Source: Ailanthus altissimus (Eukaryota > Streptophyta > Magnoliopsida > Sapindales > Simaroubaceae). Taken from it: a stretch of 64,000 bases of DNA. The stretch covers positions 9,300,001-9,364,000 of the forward strand of contig OX327686.1 in assembly GCA_946807835.1 (NCBI GenBank). The letters are read 5' to 3'. The notes below the pieces were generated by a model. The model was not told where the DNA came from. It saw only the letters and a list, made by a program, of their open reading frames with translations, and searched no databases. Every line of letters starts with the position of its first letter. The first letter of the stretch is position 1. Position numbers and translations under genes: made by a program. Of the stretch, positions 11,209-22,249 are shown in pieces.

Positions 11209-13560
11209 TGTTGGGATTTGGGCTCACGTGCATCCCATTGTTGTATGAATATTTTAGTTTGTGATATTTATATAGTTCATTATTTGTTAAATCGCTAATT
11301 ATTATTATTAAATGGTTCAATGCTTATGACGCTATAGCCATTATATGATCTGAAGGAGTTCAGATTTGGTCTAAAGAAGTTTAGATCAATGCCAAGAGTT
11401 AGCATCACTAAAAATTATAAATTCTAAAGAGTTAGCATGTTATATTAATCAGTGAAATCTAAAAGTCAGAATCTTGTCTGTGACAGTACAAAGACCTGAG
11501 AATACATTAATAATAACATAGTTGCAAGGGTTGCAATAGGTGCTAAGAAATGTTATTATACAAGTCTATTCTCAAATTATATGTTCCTCGTCTTAATTCA
11601 CCGATGCAGGTCTATCACTGGAATCCTTTTACATAGACCAGTGTATATTATACCTAGATGGTTTAGATAGTTGTTCTTAGCTAACCATGGACGTATTGGA
11701 AGTTCGTGTAGCATACAGGTATTCAGTAAAGACTGAATACTAAATAGACTCAACTAGGACCCCAATAGACATCCTATGAAGCCGTCAATGGAAGGTCTTC
11801 TCAAGTTTAGTAGTATACGTAGTCCTTTGACCTGAGTACCACAATGGGCTTGTAAGTGATCCATCATACTTTAGTTCCACACATGTCACAGATCTTTTAT
11901 AGTGTGACCACTGGGTGTCGTTGGGTATGGTCCGATGCTTATAGAGTCTGGTGTGTACAAATATAGAATCTGTTAGCTCATACAGATGACTTAATATATC
12001 CGGATGCTCAGAGATTGTATCTTAGAAAGTTTTATGACCATAAGCAATGGACCCAGGAAAAGACTTTCCTACAGGGTTAAACAATATTGTAAAAGTGTTT
12101 ACATATATTGTTTATTAAGATACGTGTTTAGAGATAAGTTTACGGATGAGCACATAAGGATTTGACGATAGTGATCTATATCCCTGCTCTTCCAGGATAT
12201 GCTTTGCGGAAGGATTATACGTATGCGCTATGACCTCAATTTGTATAGCCTACTGCACTGATTTGTAATATCCATAACATGTGCATGGGGCATTGATCTC
12301 GGTTTCACAGAATAGTTCTGTTTGACAAATCGGGAGTGGACCTAGAGAGTCCCGCAATATGAAGTGTACTCATTGTGCACTGAGGCAGCGTACCAGATTG
12401 AATAGTTCGATCCAAAAAATTCTAGCAAACTGAACATTCACTTCGGTTTTCCTCCGGTCGTGCACGTGTCAAGACTTAAGAGTTAATTACATCAATTAGT
12501 TAATAATTAGTTGTTGACCAATGAGATGTTGACACATAGCACATGTGGGCTAATTATTGTTTGATTTTGAAATTACTAAAATGACCTTATCTGTTGAACA
12601 AATAATATCATTATTTTATTCATTAAAATGTTTATTGAATAAAATAATAATAATAATATATGATATTATTATTTAAATTAAAATTAAACAATTATTTATT
12701 TAAATTAGCATATGTTTCTACCATGATTTAATATGATTAAATCATTTGTTTAATATTTATTAAATAAATGATAAGTATAAATAGGTGGCATTTGTTAATA
12801 GTAGGCCTTAAGATGTTTCTTAATGATGAGAAAGTGTTTTCTCATTTGGTCTAGATTAAGGCTAAGTTCATTTAAATGATATTCCCATTAATTTTGTTTT
12901 AATTTGGTTTATTGTAAGATAATAATAAACAAAAACTAATGGCAAACATAATGGATGCCATTAGGTGAGAAAATGAAAAATAACAATAAACAAAACACTA
13001 ATGGTAAATATAATGGTTCTCATTATGTGAGAAAATGAAAGATAATAATAAACAAATAATAAAGCAATTAGTTGTTCCATTAATCATCAAAAATTCGTGC
13101 AAGGGGTTAAGTGAATGGGAGAGAGAATTTTGAAAGACTAAGTGTTAAAAATTCTCTCAAAATTCTCTCAAGTGTTGAGAGCAAAAATACATCTTTCATT
13201 GTTCCTTCTATTTTTTATCACCCATATTACAAGGTAGAAATAAGGATTCAAGAGTTAAATCATTTGCTAAAAAAGTTGCTATTCTATCCTCCTCTAGTCC
13301 ACCGTGTTAAGAAACTAGAATTGTGAATGGGTTGCTTCAAGGCGAATACTCTGTTTCGATAATATACTAAAGGCTTGACAAGGTATTATTTCTCAATCTT
13401 GCAGTATTTTACATTTACGAGATAACATGTAATGTTTATTTGTTTTTATCATTATGAAATTTGTATTTCGCTCATCCGTTGTGCATGTATGTATGAGATA
13501 CATATGCTATATTTGAATGATAGACACAAACCCACATACATGAACCCTATGTTTAAAATC
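11209..13560 (+). mobile_element. Copia-1 3' LTR
   Basis: It begins TGTTGGGATT right after the polypurine tract. It shares blocks (CTTGTCTGTGACAG, ACATAGTTGCAAGG, TGGGTGTCGTTGGGTATGGT, CTCATTGTGCACTGAG) with the solo LTR at 33842-36029 and with the Copia-2 and Copia-3 LTRs, so all four are one diverged family. The right end is blurred where it meets a Copia-2 LTR fragment near 13560. The short ORF at 13111-13326 is LTR sequence, not a gene. The matching 5' LTR would lie left of the window. Confidence 0.65.
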
Positions 13561-13699
13561 ACTTATAGTAACTGTTGGGTGTTACTAGGTATAGTCTGAT
13601 ATTTATGGAGTTTGATGTGTACAGATATAGAATCCGTCAGTAATATAGAGAGTTTAATATCCAAATACTTCGAGACTATATCACAAAAAATCTTAGGCC
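13561..13699 (+). mobile_element. Copia-2-type LTR fragment, left of the Gag-only insertion
   Basis: It matches about 22940-23070 of the intact Copia-2 LTR (ACTGTTGGGTGTTACTAGG, GAGTTTAATATCC, CGAGACTATATC). It is cut at AGGCC by the Gag-only element and resumes after it at 21067. Confidence 0.65.
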
Positions 13700-15133
13700 T
13701 GATGCGATATTTCTATATCATAAAATTAAATGCAAGTATACACTATCGTATGCAAGTAATAAAGAGACTAATTAGTCGGATGTCGAACCCACAGGGATAA
13801 TTTCTTCTTATTAACCAATTACTAAAATTATATCTTCCTAATAATTATTCAGAAAAATAGAAATCTAAGAATGAATGTAGAAAATATAAAAGTAAAAACA
13901 CAATGCAATGAGATGTGAAGATAGCAATGTAGAGAAAACCTAGGATTAATATTATCCCTCAATATGTTTCTAATGATTAATCCTCTAATATTTAACTCAC
14001 TTAGTCTTTATTGTTGATCAAGACACTAATGTATTCACAAGCCTCTTCCAAGGTCATGAGAGTATACCCTAATTTACCAAATACCTATATTCCTATGGTA
14101 CTTGTAATAAATTAAGATTCATTAAGATTAGGTCTTATTGATCATACATGCCAATTAGGTATATTCCTATCCTAAATTGAAACTTGCATATGCAACATTG
14201 AATGTTACTCTACAATCATGCATCAAATTACCTAGGTCTAAATATTATGATTCCTCTTCCGAGTTTATCAATAATATTACCAACTCATTCACCATATATT
14301 GGCCAGATATATTGAAGCATTAAACACAAGTAATTTAAATAATAAATGACTAAGTTTATTAAATATTCGAAAGATATGGCAATTAAGCACACATATTGAG
14401 TTCAAATATTAACTCTAGAAAATAAGTTAGCTCATAGCTACAAGAGAACAGCAGTAAAAATAATTATAAATCATGATACAATTATTAGCAAACCGATATA
14501 GACGTTGAATTGCTCTTAATTGCGCTGCCTAGGAACTCTTGATGCCGAAGAACGCCTTTTATCTCTCTCTAAAGTTGCTTCAATTAAGCTTCTATTGCTC
14601 TCCAAGACTCGTACTCTGTATTCTTAGTGCTCTTGGGTCGTCTTGGATTCATTCTTGAAGGCTGGGAACGAGTGGCTTTATATAGGGATTGATATGAGCT
14701 TGAAAATCTCAATTCTCGTCGGATTAGGACTCGCACTACCGCTGGCGCGCTATGCATCTGTCGCTGGGGCGACTCGTGAAAACGGCTTCACCGCTGGCGC
14801 GGTATGTTGATAGCGCTGGGGCGATAAATCGTCACTGGCGCGGTGACTCTTTGGCGGTGGGGCGCTAGACGCGACTTAAGCAGGTCGTTTTTCTTATTTC
14901 GATCACTATTTCAGCGTTGGGGCGAAAATACTTGTGGCGCGGGGGCTCTGGACTCATAATTTGAAAACTTTGTATTTTAGTCCCTGTTTTCGCTCCTTTT
15001 GCGTTCTTTCTTTAAATTTCATTCAAGTCCCTACAATTAACAATAAAGCATATAAATAGCCATCTATTCTCATAAAATCATAAAATATCAATAATAAAAC
15101 ATGAGAAAATATATGACAAATTTGCCCTTATCA
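13700..15133 (-). repeat. 3' LTR of the Gag-only element (left copy on the plus strand)
   Basis: On the minus strand it runs TGATAAGGGC...ATATCGCATCA. A TATA box (CTATATAAAG on the minus strand) lies at 14676-14685. A GC-rich motif cluster (about 14730-14950) sits directly upstream of it in transcription order. It is nearly identical to 19633-21066. Confidence 0.9.
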
Positions 15134-15148
15134 AATTCTCCCAAACTT
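15134..15148 (-). other. Polypurine tract of the Gag-only element
   Basis: On the minus strand AAGTTTGGGAGAATT ends exactly where the 3' LTR begins with TGATAAGG. Confidence 0.75.
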
Positions 15149-16915
15149 AAATACTTGCTTGTCCTCAAGCAATAAAATAAAACTAAGAGAGAAACAAAGG
15201 GTTATACTTGACTCATTTAACAAAACAAAATAGACTAATAGTAATAAGATGATCAAAATCATTGTCTCAAAGGCTAACGAAATGATACAAATCCTTAAGG
15301 TAGACAAATAGCTATTAACAATTCTAATTTATCTCCATTTAGTCCCTCATTCTTCCTCATAAATAATCACCATGTGTGTGTGTGCAAGCAGCAAGCAAAT
15401 AGCGAAAACCATACTTTGATTTACTTTATACTTTAGTTTGTACAGAAAAGATGATGTCTCGGCATTTAATTTGTATAATGACACTTCCATAAGCTTGTCT
15501 TTATTACCACTCTCCACTAATGTAGAAAATCACATGTCTAGGGATCTATTTAGGACTTTACTTAGCTTGTAATGTAAGGCTAAGGTCAAGGTGGGATAAA
15601 AGGATAAATATATGAAGTTCAATTCACACCATAAACACTTAGATTTTACCTAGAAACCTCTTGATCTTCTTTTCCTTGTATTATCTCTTCCCCCAAACTT
15701 ATTGTGTTCCCATCCTTCTTTTCAACCTTTTATTTTTCAAAGAATTTCTTCTTTTCCTTAAGCTGGGGGTATTTTTCTTACTTTTTTTTTCTTCTTTTCT
15801 TTTTTTTTTCTTTTTTTGAATACCCCCAAACTTAGATTGACAAATACCCCTCAAACTTATTTTTTTTCATATCACCGCAACTTTTCCCTTTCAAGAGTAT
15901 TTCTAAGCAAATGCAAAGTTTATGGTGTTACGGGTAAATATTTAGATAAGTAAACTTAAAGTCTTGGGCTTGTAATGTGGTTAAACCAAAGAATGGGTAA
16001 TTAGGCTTAAAATAGGGTACTAGGGATAAATATACAATAAAAGGTAGGCTAGAAAGGCTCAATCGGTCCAAAGATGGCCTAATTTCATTTCCCTATTCAT
16101 GTGTTTTCTAGAATTTCGTCTCAAGTAGTAACTGAAGACAAGTTCTAGAGTGTCGGTCTTCGAGACTGTGGTGTACTCCCTAAAGCATAAGTATCTCTAA
16201 GTAATAATTATAACTATTCATGCTTATCAAGTGCTTAAAAAATTGGTGATAATAAATAAGGTCGAACTTGTTCCTAAACTTGAATAATCAAAATTGTCTC
16301 AAGTATCTATCATTCCCTATGGATGTGTAAAAATAAATTCAACCATGTATTCTTTTTCTTATCATAGACTAATGATCATCTTATCAAAACCTAATAAAAA
16401 TTAATTAACTAAAAAGAAAACTAAGTAACTAAAAAAAATTTAACCCACAAGAATGACTACCCAAATCATGTAGCAAAATGAACACAAGAAAGTGTTTCCC
16501 ACCCCTAAACTTAATTTAGACATTGTCCCCAATGTCAAAAAATTAAAGAAGTGAAAGTAAGAGACTTCCCTGGTCAATTTTCGCTGCCGCGCTGACTCTC
16601 CATCGCTGGGGCGATGTTCTGGCGCTGCCGCGGTAATATTCCGTCGCTGCAGCGGTGAAGGTTAGTTTTTGCACAGTTACTGGAATTTACGCTGGCGCGA
16701 TGTTGCGTGTACCGCGGGGGCGGTGGTGTCTCAATTTTTCTATCACTGCCGCGCCATGTTATGCCGCTGGAGCGCTGAAATTCTTGGTTTTTTTTTTTTT
16801 TTTAAATGCTGAAAAAATAAAAAAATTGATAATAATAATAATAATATTTTCCTTGGGTTGCCTCCCAAGTAGCGCTTGATTTAACGTCATCGGCTTGACG
16901 GGGCTTCCTTTTCTT
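15149..16915 (-). mobile_element. Non-coding region between the gag stop and the polypurine tract of the Gag-only element
   Basis: About 1.8 kb without a pol-like reading frame on either strand. It holds the inverted motif GACATTGTCCCCAATGTC (about 16518-16536), the counterpart of ACATTGAGGACAATGT at 1539. Other content is several CCCCAAACTTA phrases, a pyrimidine tract (about 15770-15820) and a GC-rich motif cluster (16570-16790). A T-run and an (ATA)n tract follow near 16785-16845. Confidence 0.7.
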
Positions 16916-19495
16916 TTATGGTGGGTCGAAGATGCTGATGGAAGCATTTATGTAAGTGATCTTGCTGGCTTTTTTCTTTTTCGGCTTCCATATTTTTGTA
17001 ATTAAATCTCGGGCAGTATCTTTTGCTGCATTCTCCTTATGTCTCTCCGGAAAGCCTTTAATCTTAGACCGAGGAGATGGTTCTTCCTTTTCTTTCTCTT
17101 TGCTTGCTTCGTCGTGATGCTGCTTTTTCTTCTTCTCTCTTGCCTTCCTATGCTTCAATGCTCTTTTTCGGATGTGAGGATCCAATGTCTCCATATCTTT
17201 AATTTGCTTAATGCTTGGATGCACCACATTAATGCAGAAACAGTCTTCATTTTCAGCTGATAATTTGATCTCCTTGAAGACCTTAAAAGTGACTGTATCC
17301 TCTTGTACTCTCATGGTCAACTCCCATTTTTGCACATCAATGATTGTTCTTCCAGTGGCTAGGAAAGGTCTTCCAAGGATGATAGGGATCTCCTTGTCTT
17401 CTTCCATATCCAAAACAATGAAATCGGCAGGGAAGATGAATTTATCGACCTTAACCAACACATCTTCAATTAATCCTTTGGGATAGGTGAGAGAACGATC
17501 TGCCAGCTGAAGTGTGATATTTGTGTGCTTGGCTTCTCTCAGTCCCAATTTTTTGTACACGGACAATGGCATAAGATTGATGCTAGCTCCTAAATCACAA
17601 AGTGCTTTCCCAAAATCATAATTCCTAATTGAGCATGGTATGGTGAAACTCCCAGGATCTTTGAGCTTTGGAGGTAGCTTCTTTAGAAGGATGGCGCTAC
17701 ACTCTTCTGTTAGGGCCACAGTCTCGAAGTCATCTATTTTTCTCTTCTTTGATAGGATTTCCTTCATAAATTTCACATAGCTCGGCATTTGCTCCAGTGC
17801 ATCTGCAAAAGGAAGATTAATATGTAATTTCTTAAAAATATCAAGAAATTTAGAAAATTGCTTATCTAGTTTCTTCTTTTGCAGTCTCTGAGGAAATGGA
17901 GGTGGTGGAGTGAATGACTGCGTAGGTTGCTTCTGCGGATTACTACTGGTATCTTCTGCTGTATTTTCACTTTTCTGTTCTTGTACTTGAATACCAGATT
18001 CTATGTTTTTCTGTGTTTCAGCACTTTTCTCTTGACTTCTTAGCTGCTGTAATCTCTGAGGAAATGGTATAGGTGGTCTATATGGTTGCACGTCATCTTG
18101 CTGGACCACTGGTTCTTTTTCCTTCTCTATCATTTTCGAAAGCTGTGGTTGAGGAGTGTTATCATGTAAGACTTTACCACTTCTTAGGGAGATGGCTTGG
18201 CACTGTTCTACGCTTCCTTTTGGATTTACTTCGGTGTTGCTTGGTAGAGTTCCTTGAGGTCGATTGTTTATTGCTGTAGCAAGTTGTCCTACTTGATTCT
18301 CCAAGGCTCTAAGTGAAGCTGCTTGACTTTGGAAGAGTGCATCTGTTTTCTTCATGTATTGTAAGAGCATGTCTTCAATGTCTGGTTTCTTCTCTTGTTG
18401 TACTTGTGGTTGGAAGCCAGGAGGAGCTTTAGAATGCTGTCCTTGATTATTGTTGCTCCATGAGAAGTTGGGGTGATTTCTCCATCCAGGATTGTAAAAA
18501 TTTGAGTTAGGATTGTTGCGGTTGAAGTCCCCTACATATAGAGCAGTCTCCATGCATTGTCCATTAGCATGATTGCTTCCACAGAAATCGCAAGTGATGG
18601 GCTGACTCTTGATAGCATTAACTCCCAAGTTGCTTAATTGTTTGGTCAAGATGTTGACTTGGGCAGATAATGTAGTCAAAGTGTCTACTTCATGTAATCC
18701 AGCGATCTTTCTTGTGGTTGACCTTTCGGTGGGCCATTGATAGGCATTAGACGCCATCTCATCTAGTAGATCATAAGCTTCATCGGAGGATTTGTTCATG
18801 AGTGCTCCTCCAGCTGCAGCATCTACTATCGTTCTGAATTGACCGGCTAATCCATTGTAGAATGTTTGTACAAGCAACCACTTCGGAACTCCATGATGCG
18901 GACATTTTCTTTGCATATCCTTATATCTCTCCCATGCCTCATAAAGAGATTCTCCATCTAGTTGTAGGAATGATGTGATGTCGTTCCTCATCTTGGCAGT
19001 TTTAGCAGGTGGAAAATATTTGGTGAGGAACTTTTGTGCAAGATCATCCCATGTAGCTATAGATCCAGATGAAAGTGATAACAGCCAGCTTTTTGCTTTG
19101 TCTCTCAAGGAAAAGGGAAACAATCTTAGACGGATTGCATCATCGGACACCCCATTGTACTTGAATGTATCACATATCTCCAAGAAGTTAATGATGTGCA
19201 TGTTTGGATCGTCATTGGGCAGTCCACCAAATTGTACCGAATCCTTGAGCATTTGAATGGTGCTTGGCTTGATCTCGAAGTTGTTAGCTTGAATAGTTGG
19301 TCTTTGAATGCTTGAATGGATTCCATTGACTAAGGGAACAGCATACTCCCTTAGTGGTCTTGCTTCATTGTCAGGTGCAATTGGTACTTGATCTTCCATA
19401 GTGTTAACTTGATTTTGCTCTCTTCTAATTCTTCTTAAAGTTCTTTCAATCTCTGGATCAAAAGCAATCAAGTCTTCACTTTTCGATCTTCGCAT
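16916..19495 (-). CDS. gag: Gag-protease polyprotein of the Gag-only gypsy element
   Basis: An intact 859-residue ORF. The N-terminus (MRRSKSEDLIAFDPEIERTL) is Athila-like. A retrotransposon Gag (capsid) domain spans about residues 73-220 (RLRLFPFSLRDKAKSWL, FLTKYFPP, ESLYEAWERYKDMQRKCPHH). A zinc knuckle C-x2-C-x3-H-x4-C lies at about 302-314 (CDFCGSNHANGQC). A proline/glutamine-rich linker follows, then an aspartic protease with D-L-G-A (about 633-636) and ILGRPFLATGRTIIDV. The C-terminus is very basic with poly-Lys runs. Capsid forms virus-like particles in the cytoplasm and the knuckle binds element RNA. The active-site Asp and Gly are kept; D-L-G-A in place of D-S/T-G-A is common in Athila-type proteases. 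The ORF ends about 1.77 kb before the polypurine tract with no pol behind it. Antisense ORFs here are shadows. Confidence 0.92.
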   Translation of the reverse strand: MRRSKSEDLIAFDPEIERTLRRIRREQNQVNTMEDQVPIAPDNEARPLREYAVPLVNGIHSSIQRPTIQANNFEIKPSTIQMLKDSVQFGGLPNDDPNMHIINFLEICDTFKYNGVSDDAIRLRLFPFSLRDKAKSWLLSLSSGSIATWDDLAQKFLTKYFPPAKTAKMRNDITSFLQLDGESLYEAWERYKDMQRKCPHHGVPKWLLVQTFYNGLAGQFRTIVDAAAGGALMNKSSDEAYDLLDEMASNAYQWPTERSTTRKIAGLHEVDTLTTLSAQVNILTKQLSNLGVNAIKSQPITCDFCGSNHANGQCMETALYVGDFNRNNPNSNFYNPGWRNHPNFSWSNNNQGQHSKAPPGFQPQVQQEKKPDIEDMLLQYMKKTDALFQSQAASLRALENQVGQLATAINNRPQGTLPSNTEVNPKGSVEQCQAISLRSGKVLHDNTPQPQLSKMIEKEKEPVVQQDDVQPYRPPIPFPQRLQQLRSQEKSAETQKNIESGIQVQEQKSENTAEDTSSNPQKQPTQSFTPPPPFPQRLQKKKLDKQFSKFLDIFKKLHINLPFADALEQMPSYVKFMKEILSKKRKIDDFETVALTEECSAILLKKLPPKLKDPGSFTIPCSIRNYDFGKALCDLGASINLMPLSVYKKLGLREAKHTNITLQLADRSLTYPKGLIEDVLVKVDKFIFPADFIVLDMEEDKEIPIILGRPFLATGRTIIDVQKWELTMRVQEDTVTFKVFKEIKLSAENEDCFCINVVHPSIKQIKDMETLDPHIRKRALKHRKAREKKKKQHHDEASKEKEKEEPSPRSKIKGFPERHKENAAKDTARDLITKIWKPKKKKASKITYINASISIFDPP

Positions 19496-19609
19496 GTACC
19501 TCGTAACAAAGAAAGTAAAACTAAATTAAGAAAAATAAAAATAAAAAAAAATTCTGAAGTAAAAACTAGAAAGATTGGTATTAATATTGGTGAAAAAGTA
19601 GATAATTAT

Positions 19610-19626
19610 CCCCGGCAACGGCGCCA
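19610..19626 (-). other. Primer binding site, tRNA-Asp type
   Basis: On the minus strand TGGCGCCGTTGCCGGGG lies six bases inside the 5' LTR end. It is complementary to the 3' end of plant tRNA-Asp, the primer typical of Athila/Tat elements. Confidence 0.85.
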
Positions 19627-19632
19627 AAAACT

Positions 19633-21066
19633 TGATGCGATATTTCTATATCATAAAATTAAGAGCAAGTATACACTATCGTATGCAAGTAATAAAGAGA
19701 CTAATTAGTCGGATGTCGAACCCACAGGGATAATTTCTTCTTATTAACCAATTACTAAAATTATATCTTCCTAATAATTATTCAGAAAAATAAAAATCTA
19801 AGAATGAATGTAGAAAATATAAAAGTAAAAACACAATGCAATGAGATGTGAAGATAGCAATGTAGAGAAAACCTAGGATTAATATTATCCCTCAATATGT
19901 TTCTAATGATTAATCCTCTAATATTTAACTCACTTAGTCTTTATTATTGATCAAGACACTAATGTATTCACAAGCCTCTTCCAAGGTCATGCAAGTATAC
20001 CCTAATTTACCAAATACCTATATTCCTATGGTACTTGTAATAAATTAAGATTCATTAAGATTAGGTCTTATTGATCATACATGCCAATTAGGTATATTCC
20101 TATCCTAAATTGAAACTTGCATATGCAACATTGAATGTTACTCTACAATCATGCATCAAATTACCTAGGTCTAAATATTATGATTCCTCTTCCGAGTTTA
20201 TCAATAATATTACCAACTCATTCACCATATATTGGCCAGATATATTGAAGCATTAAACACAAGTAATTTAAATAATAAATGACTAAGTTTATTAAATATT
20301 CGAAAGATATGGCAATTAAGCACACATATTGAGTTCAAATATTAACTCTAGAAAATAAGTTAGCTCATAGCTACAAGAGAACAGCAGTAAAAATAATTAT
20401 AAATCATGATACAATTATTAGCAAACCGATATAGACGTTGAATTGCTCTTAATTGCGCTGCCTAGGAACTCTTGATGCCGAAGAACGCCTTTTATCTCTC
20501 TCTAAAGTTGCTTCAATTAAGCTCCTATTGCTCTCCAAGACTCGTGCTCTGTATTCTTAGTGCTCTTGGGTCATCTTGGATTCATTCTTGAAGGCTGGGA
20601 ACGAGTGGCTTTATATAGGGATTGATATGAGCTTGAAAATCTCAATTCTCGTCGGATTAGGACTCGCACTACCGCTGGCGCGCTATGCATCTGTCGCTGG
20701 GGCGACGCGTGAAAACGGCTTCACCGCTGGCGCGGTATGTTGATAGCGCTGGGGCGATAAATCGTCACTGGCGCGGTGACTCTTTGGCGCTGGGGTGCTA
20801 GACGCGACTTAAGCAGGTCGTTTTTCTTATTTCGATCACTATTTCAGCGTTGGGGCGAAAATACTTGTGGCGCGGGGGCTCTGGACTCATAATTTGAAAA
20901 CTTTGCATTTTAGTCCCTGTTTTCGCTCCTTTTGCGTTCTTTCTTTAAATTTCGTTCAAGTCCCTACAATTAACAATAAAGCATATAAATAGCCATCTAT
21001 TCTCATAAAATCATAAAATATCAATAATAAAACATGAGAAAATATATGACAAATTTGCCCTTATCA
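19633..21066 (-). repeat. 5' LTR of the Gag-only element (right copy on the plus strand)
   Basis: Partner of 13700-15133. The TATA box on the minus strand is at 20609-20618. About 45-270 bases upstream of it (20670-20885) sits a cluster of GC-rich motifs of the form CGCTGGCGCGG and CGCTGGGGCG, placed where an enhancer would be in U3. Confidence 0.9.
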
Positions 21067-21928
21067 AGGCCATAAGTACTTACTCGAGAAATAGTATCCG
21101 TCAAGGGTTGAACAATATAGCAAAATAAGTTTTACATATATTGGTGATCTATATTATTGCCTATCCTGAGATATTATGACGGAGGAATTATACGTATGCG
21201 CAATAACCTCGACTTTGATGGTCGATGCACTGATTTATTTTTTTCCTGTTGTGTGCGTGTGGCATGTCACGGACTTATGGAACAGTTCCATTTAACAAAT
21301 TAAGTGTGGACTTAAAGCATCGTGCTATATAAAGTGTACTCATTGTACACTTGGGCAGTGCACTAGATTAAATAGTTTAGTCTAGTAATATCCAGCTTAT
21401 TTATACAATTTACATGTGTCTGTATTTAAGTGTTAAATATAGTAATTGGTTAATAATTATTATTGACCAATGGTATTGTGACACGTGGTGCATTGGGGGC
21501 CCTTTGTTGAGTATGCATAAGCGTCTGGCTTGATGAGATCCACGTACTTGATGTTTATCTAAAAGTGTATAAACGTAATTTTCATAATTGTTTATTTTAT
21601 ATTATATAATATTATATTATTATTACTAAAATAAATAATATAGGGCATAGGGCCGAAATATTGTAAATTTATTATTATTTTAATGCTATAATAAAAATAT
21701 AATTGTATATATATATAAGTGTGAAAGTTAAAGAAAATAAAGAGAGTGAAAATGAAAAAGAAAATTGATTTTAGAGAGAGAAAGCTGTCAAAATTTTAGA
21801 GACAGAGTATTTCTCATTTGAAAAAATTTCAGTAAAAACTTCTTCTCTAATATTAGATAGGCTACAAATACACTGGTCTAGAGTTTATCAATAAAATATA
21901 TATAGACTAGGCTTAAGAGTTAAGAAGC
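21067..21928 (+). mobile_element. Copia-2-type LTR fragment, right of the Gag-only insertion
   Basis: It continues the LTR interrupted at 13699, matching about 23065-23950 (CCATAAGTACTTACT, ATCAAGGGTTGAACAATATAG, AGAGAGTGAAAATG, ACACTGGTC). It ends at GGCTTAAGAGTTAAG and joins directly to a pol 3' remnant, so the LTR end, primer site, leader and most of the internal region are missing. Confidence 0.65.
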
Positions 21929-22249
21929 TGTTTGGATTCGAAAGTTTATTGCCAAGCTCAGAATTGTTCCTAGTTCGTCAGTTCTTATCCCACTCTTTTA
22001 CGAAAATAATAAAGCCATTACATATGCTAAGGAGCCAAGAGTACACCAGAAGTCTAAGCATGTAGAACAAAAATATCACATCATTAGAGAGATCTTGACT
22101 AGTAGAGATGTGATTATTTGTAGAGTTGATGCTGTAAATAATGTAGTAAACTCACTTACTAAGGACTTAACTCTTAAGATGTTTGAAAAATAAGTGGAGT
22201 CGATGGATATTAAATACCATTACGTATGTCACTAGAGTAAGTGGGAGAT
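21929..22249 (+). pseudogene. Copia RNase H 3' remnant
   Basis: It encodes the end of a copia polyprotein: FIAKLRIV-like, NKAITYAKEPRVHQKSKHVE, YHIIREILTSRDVIICRVDA and LTKDLTLKMFEK. Stops interrupt it. A polypurine tract (AGTAAGTGGGAG) and LTR follow. It is the last piece of an element whose interior was deleted between 21928 and here. Confidence 0.7.

Larger units (their letters stand above)
13700..21066 (-). mobile_element. Complete non-autonomous Gag-only gypsy element (TR-GAG-like)
   Basis: A 7,367-bp element in minus orientation with two 1,434-bp LTRs, a tRNA-Asp primer site, one long gag-protease ORF and a polypurine tract, but no reverse transcriptase, RNase H or integrase. It is flanked by the 5-bp duplication AGGCC (13695-13699 and 21067-21071). 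The uninterrupted target (...AAATCTTATGGCCATAAG) can be seen at about 23060 in a related copia LTR. The LTRs differ at about 14 positions by eye (about 1%), which indicates recent insertion. The layout matches terminal-repeat-with-Gag elements that rely on an autonomous Athila-type partner for polymerase functions. Confidence 0.88.

Noticed and set aside
13111..13326. 71-codon ORF near the end of the Copia-1 LTR
   Set aside because: It lies within LTR sequence shared with other copies and has no recognisable motif.
16655..19326. Plus-strand and other-frame ORFs overlapping the Gag ORF and its 3' flank
   Set aside because: Shadows of the minus-strand 859-codon ORF or readings of the GC-rich motif block; no domains.
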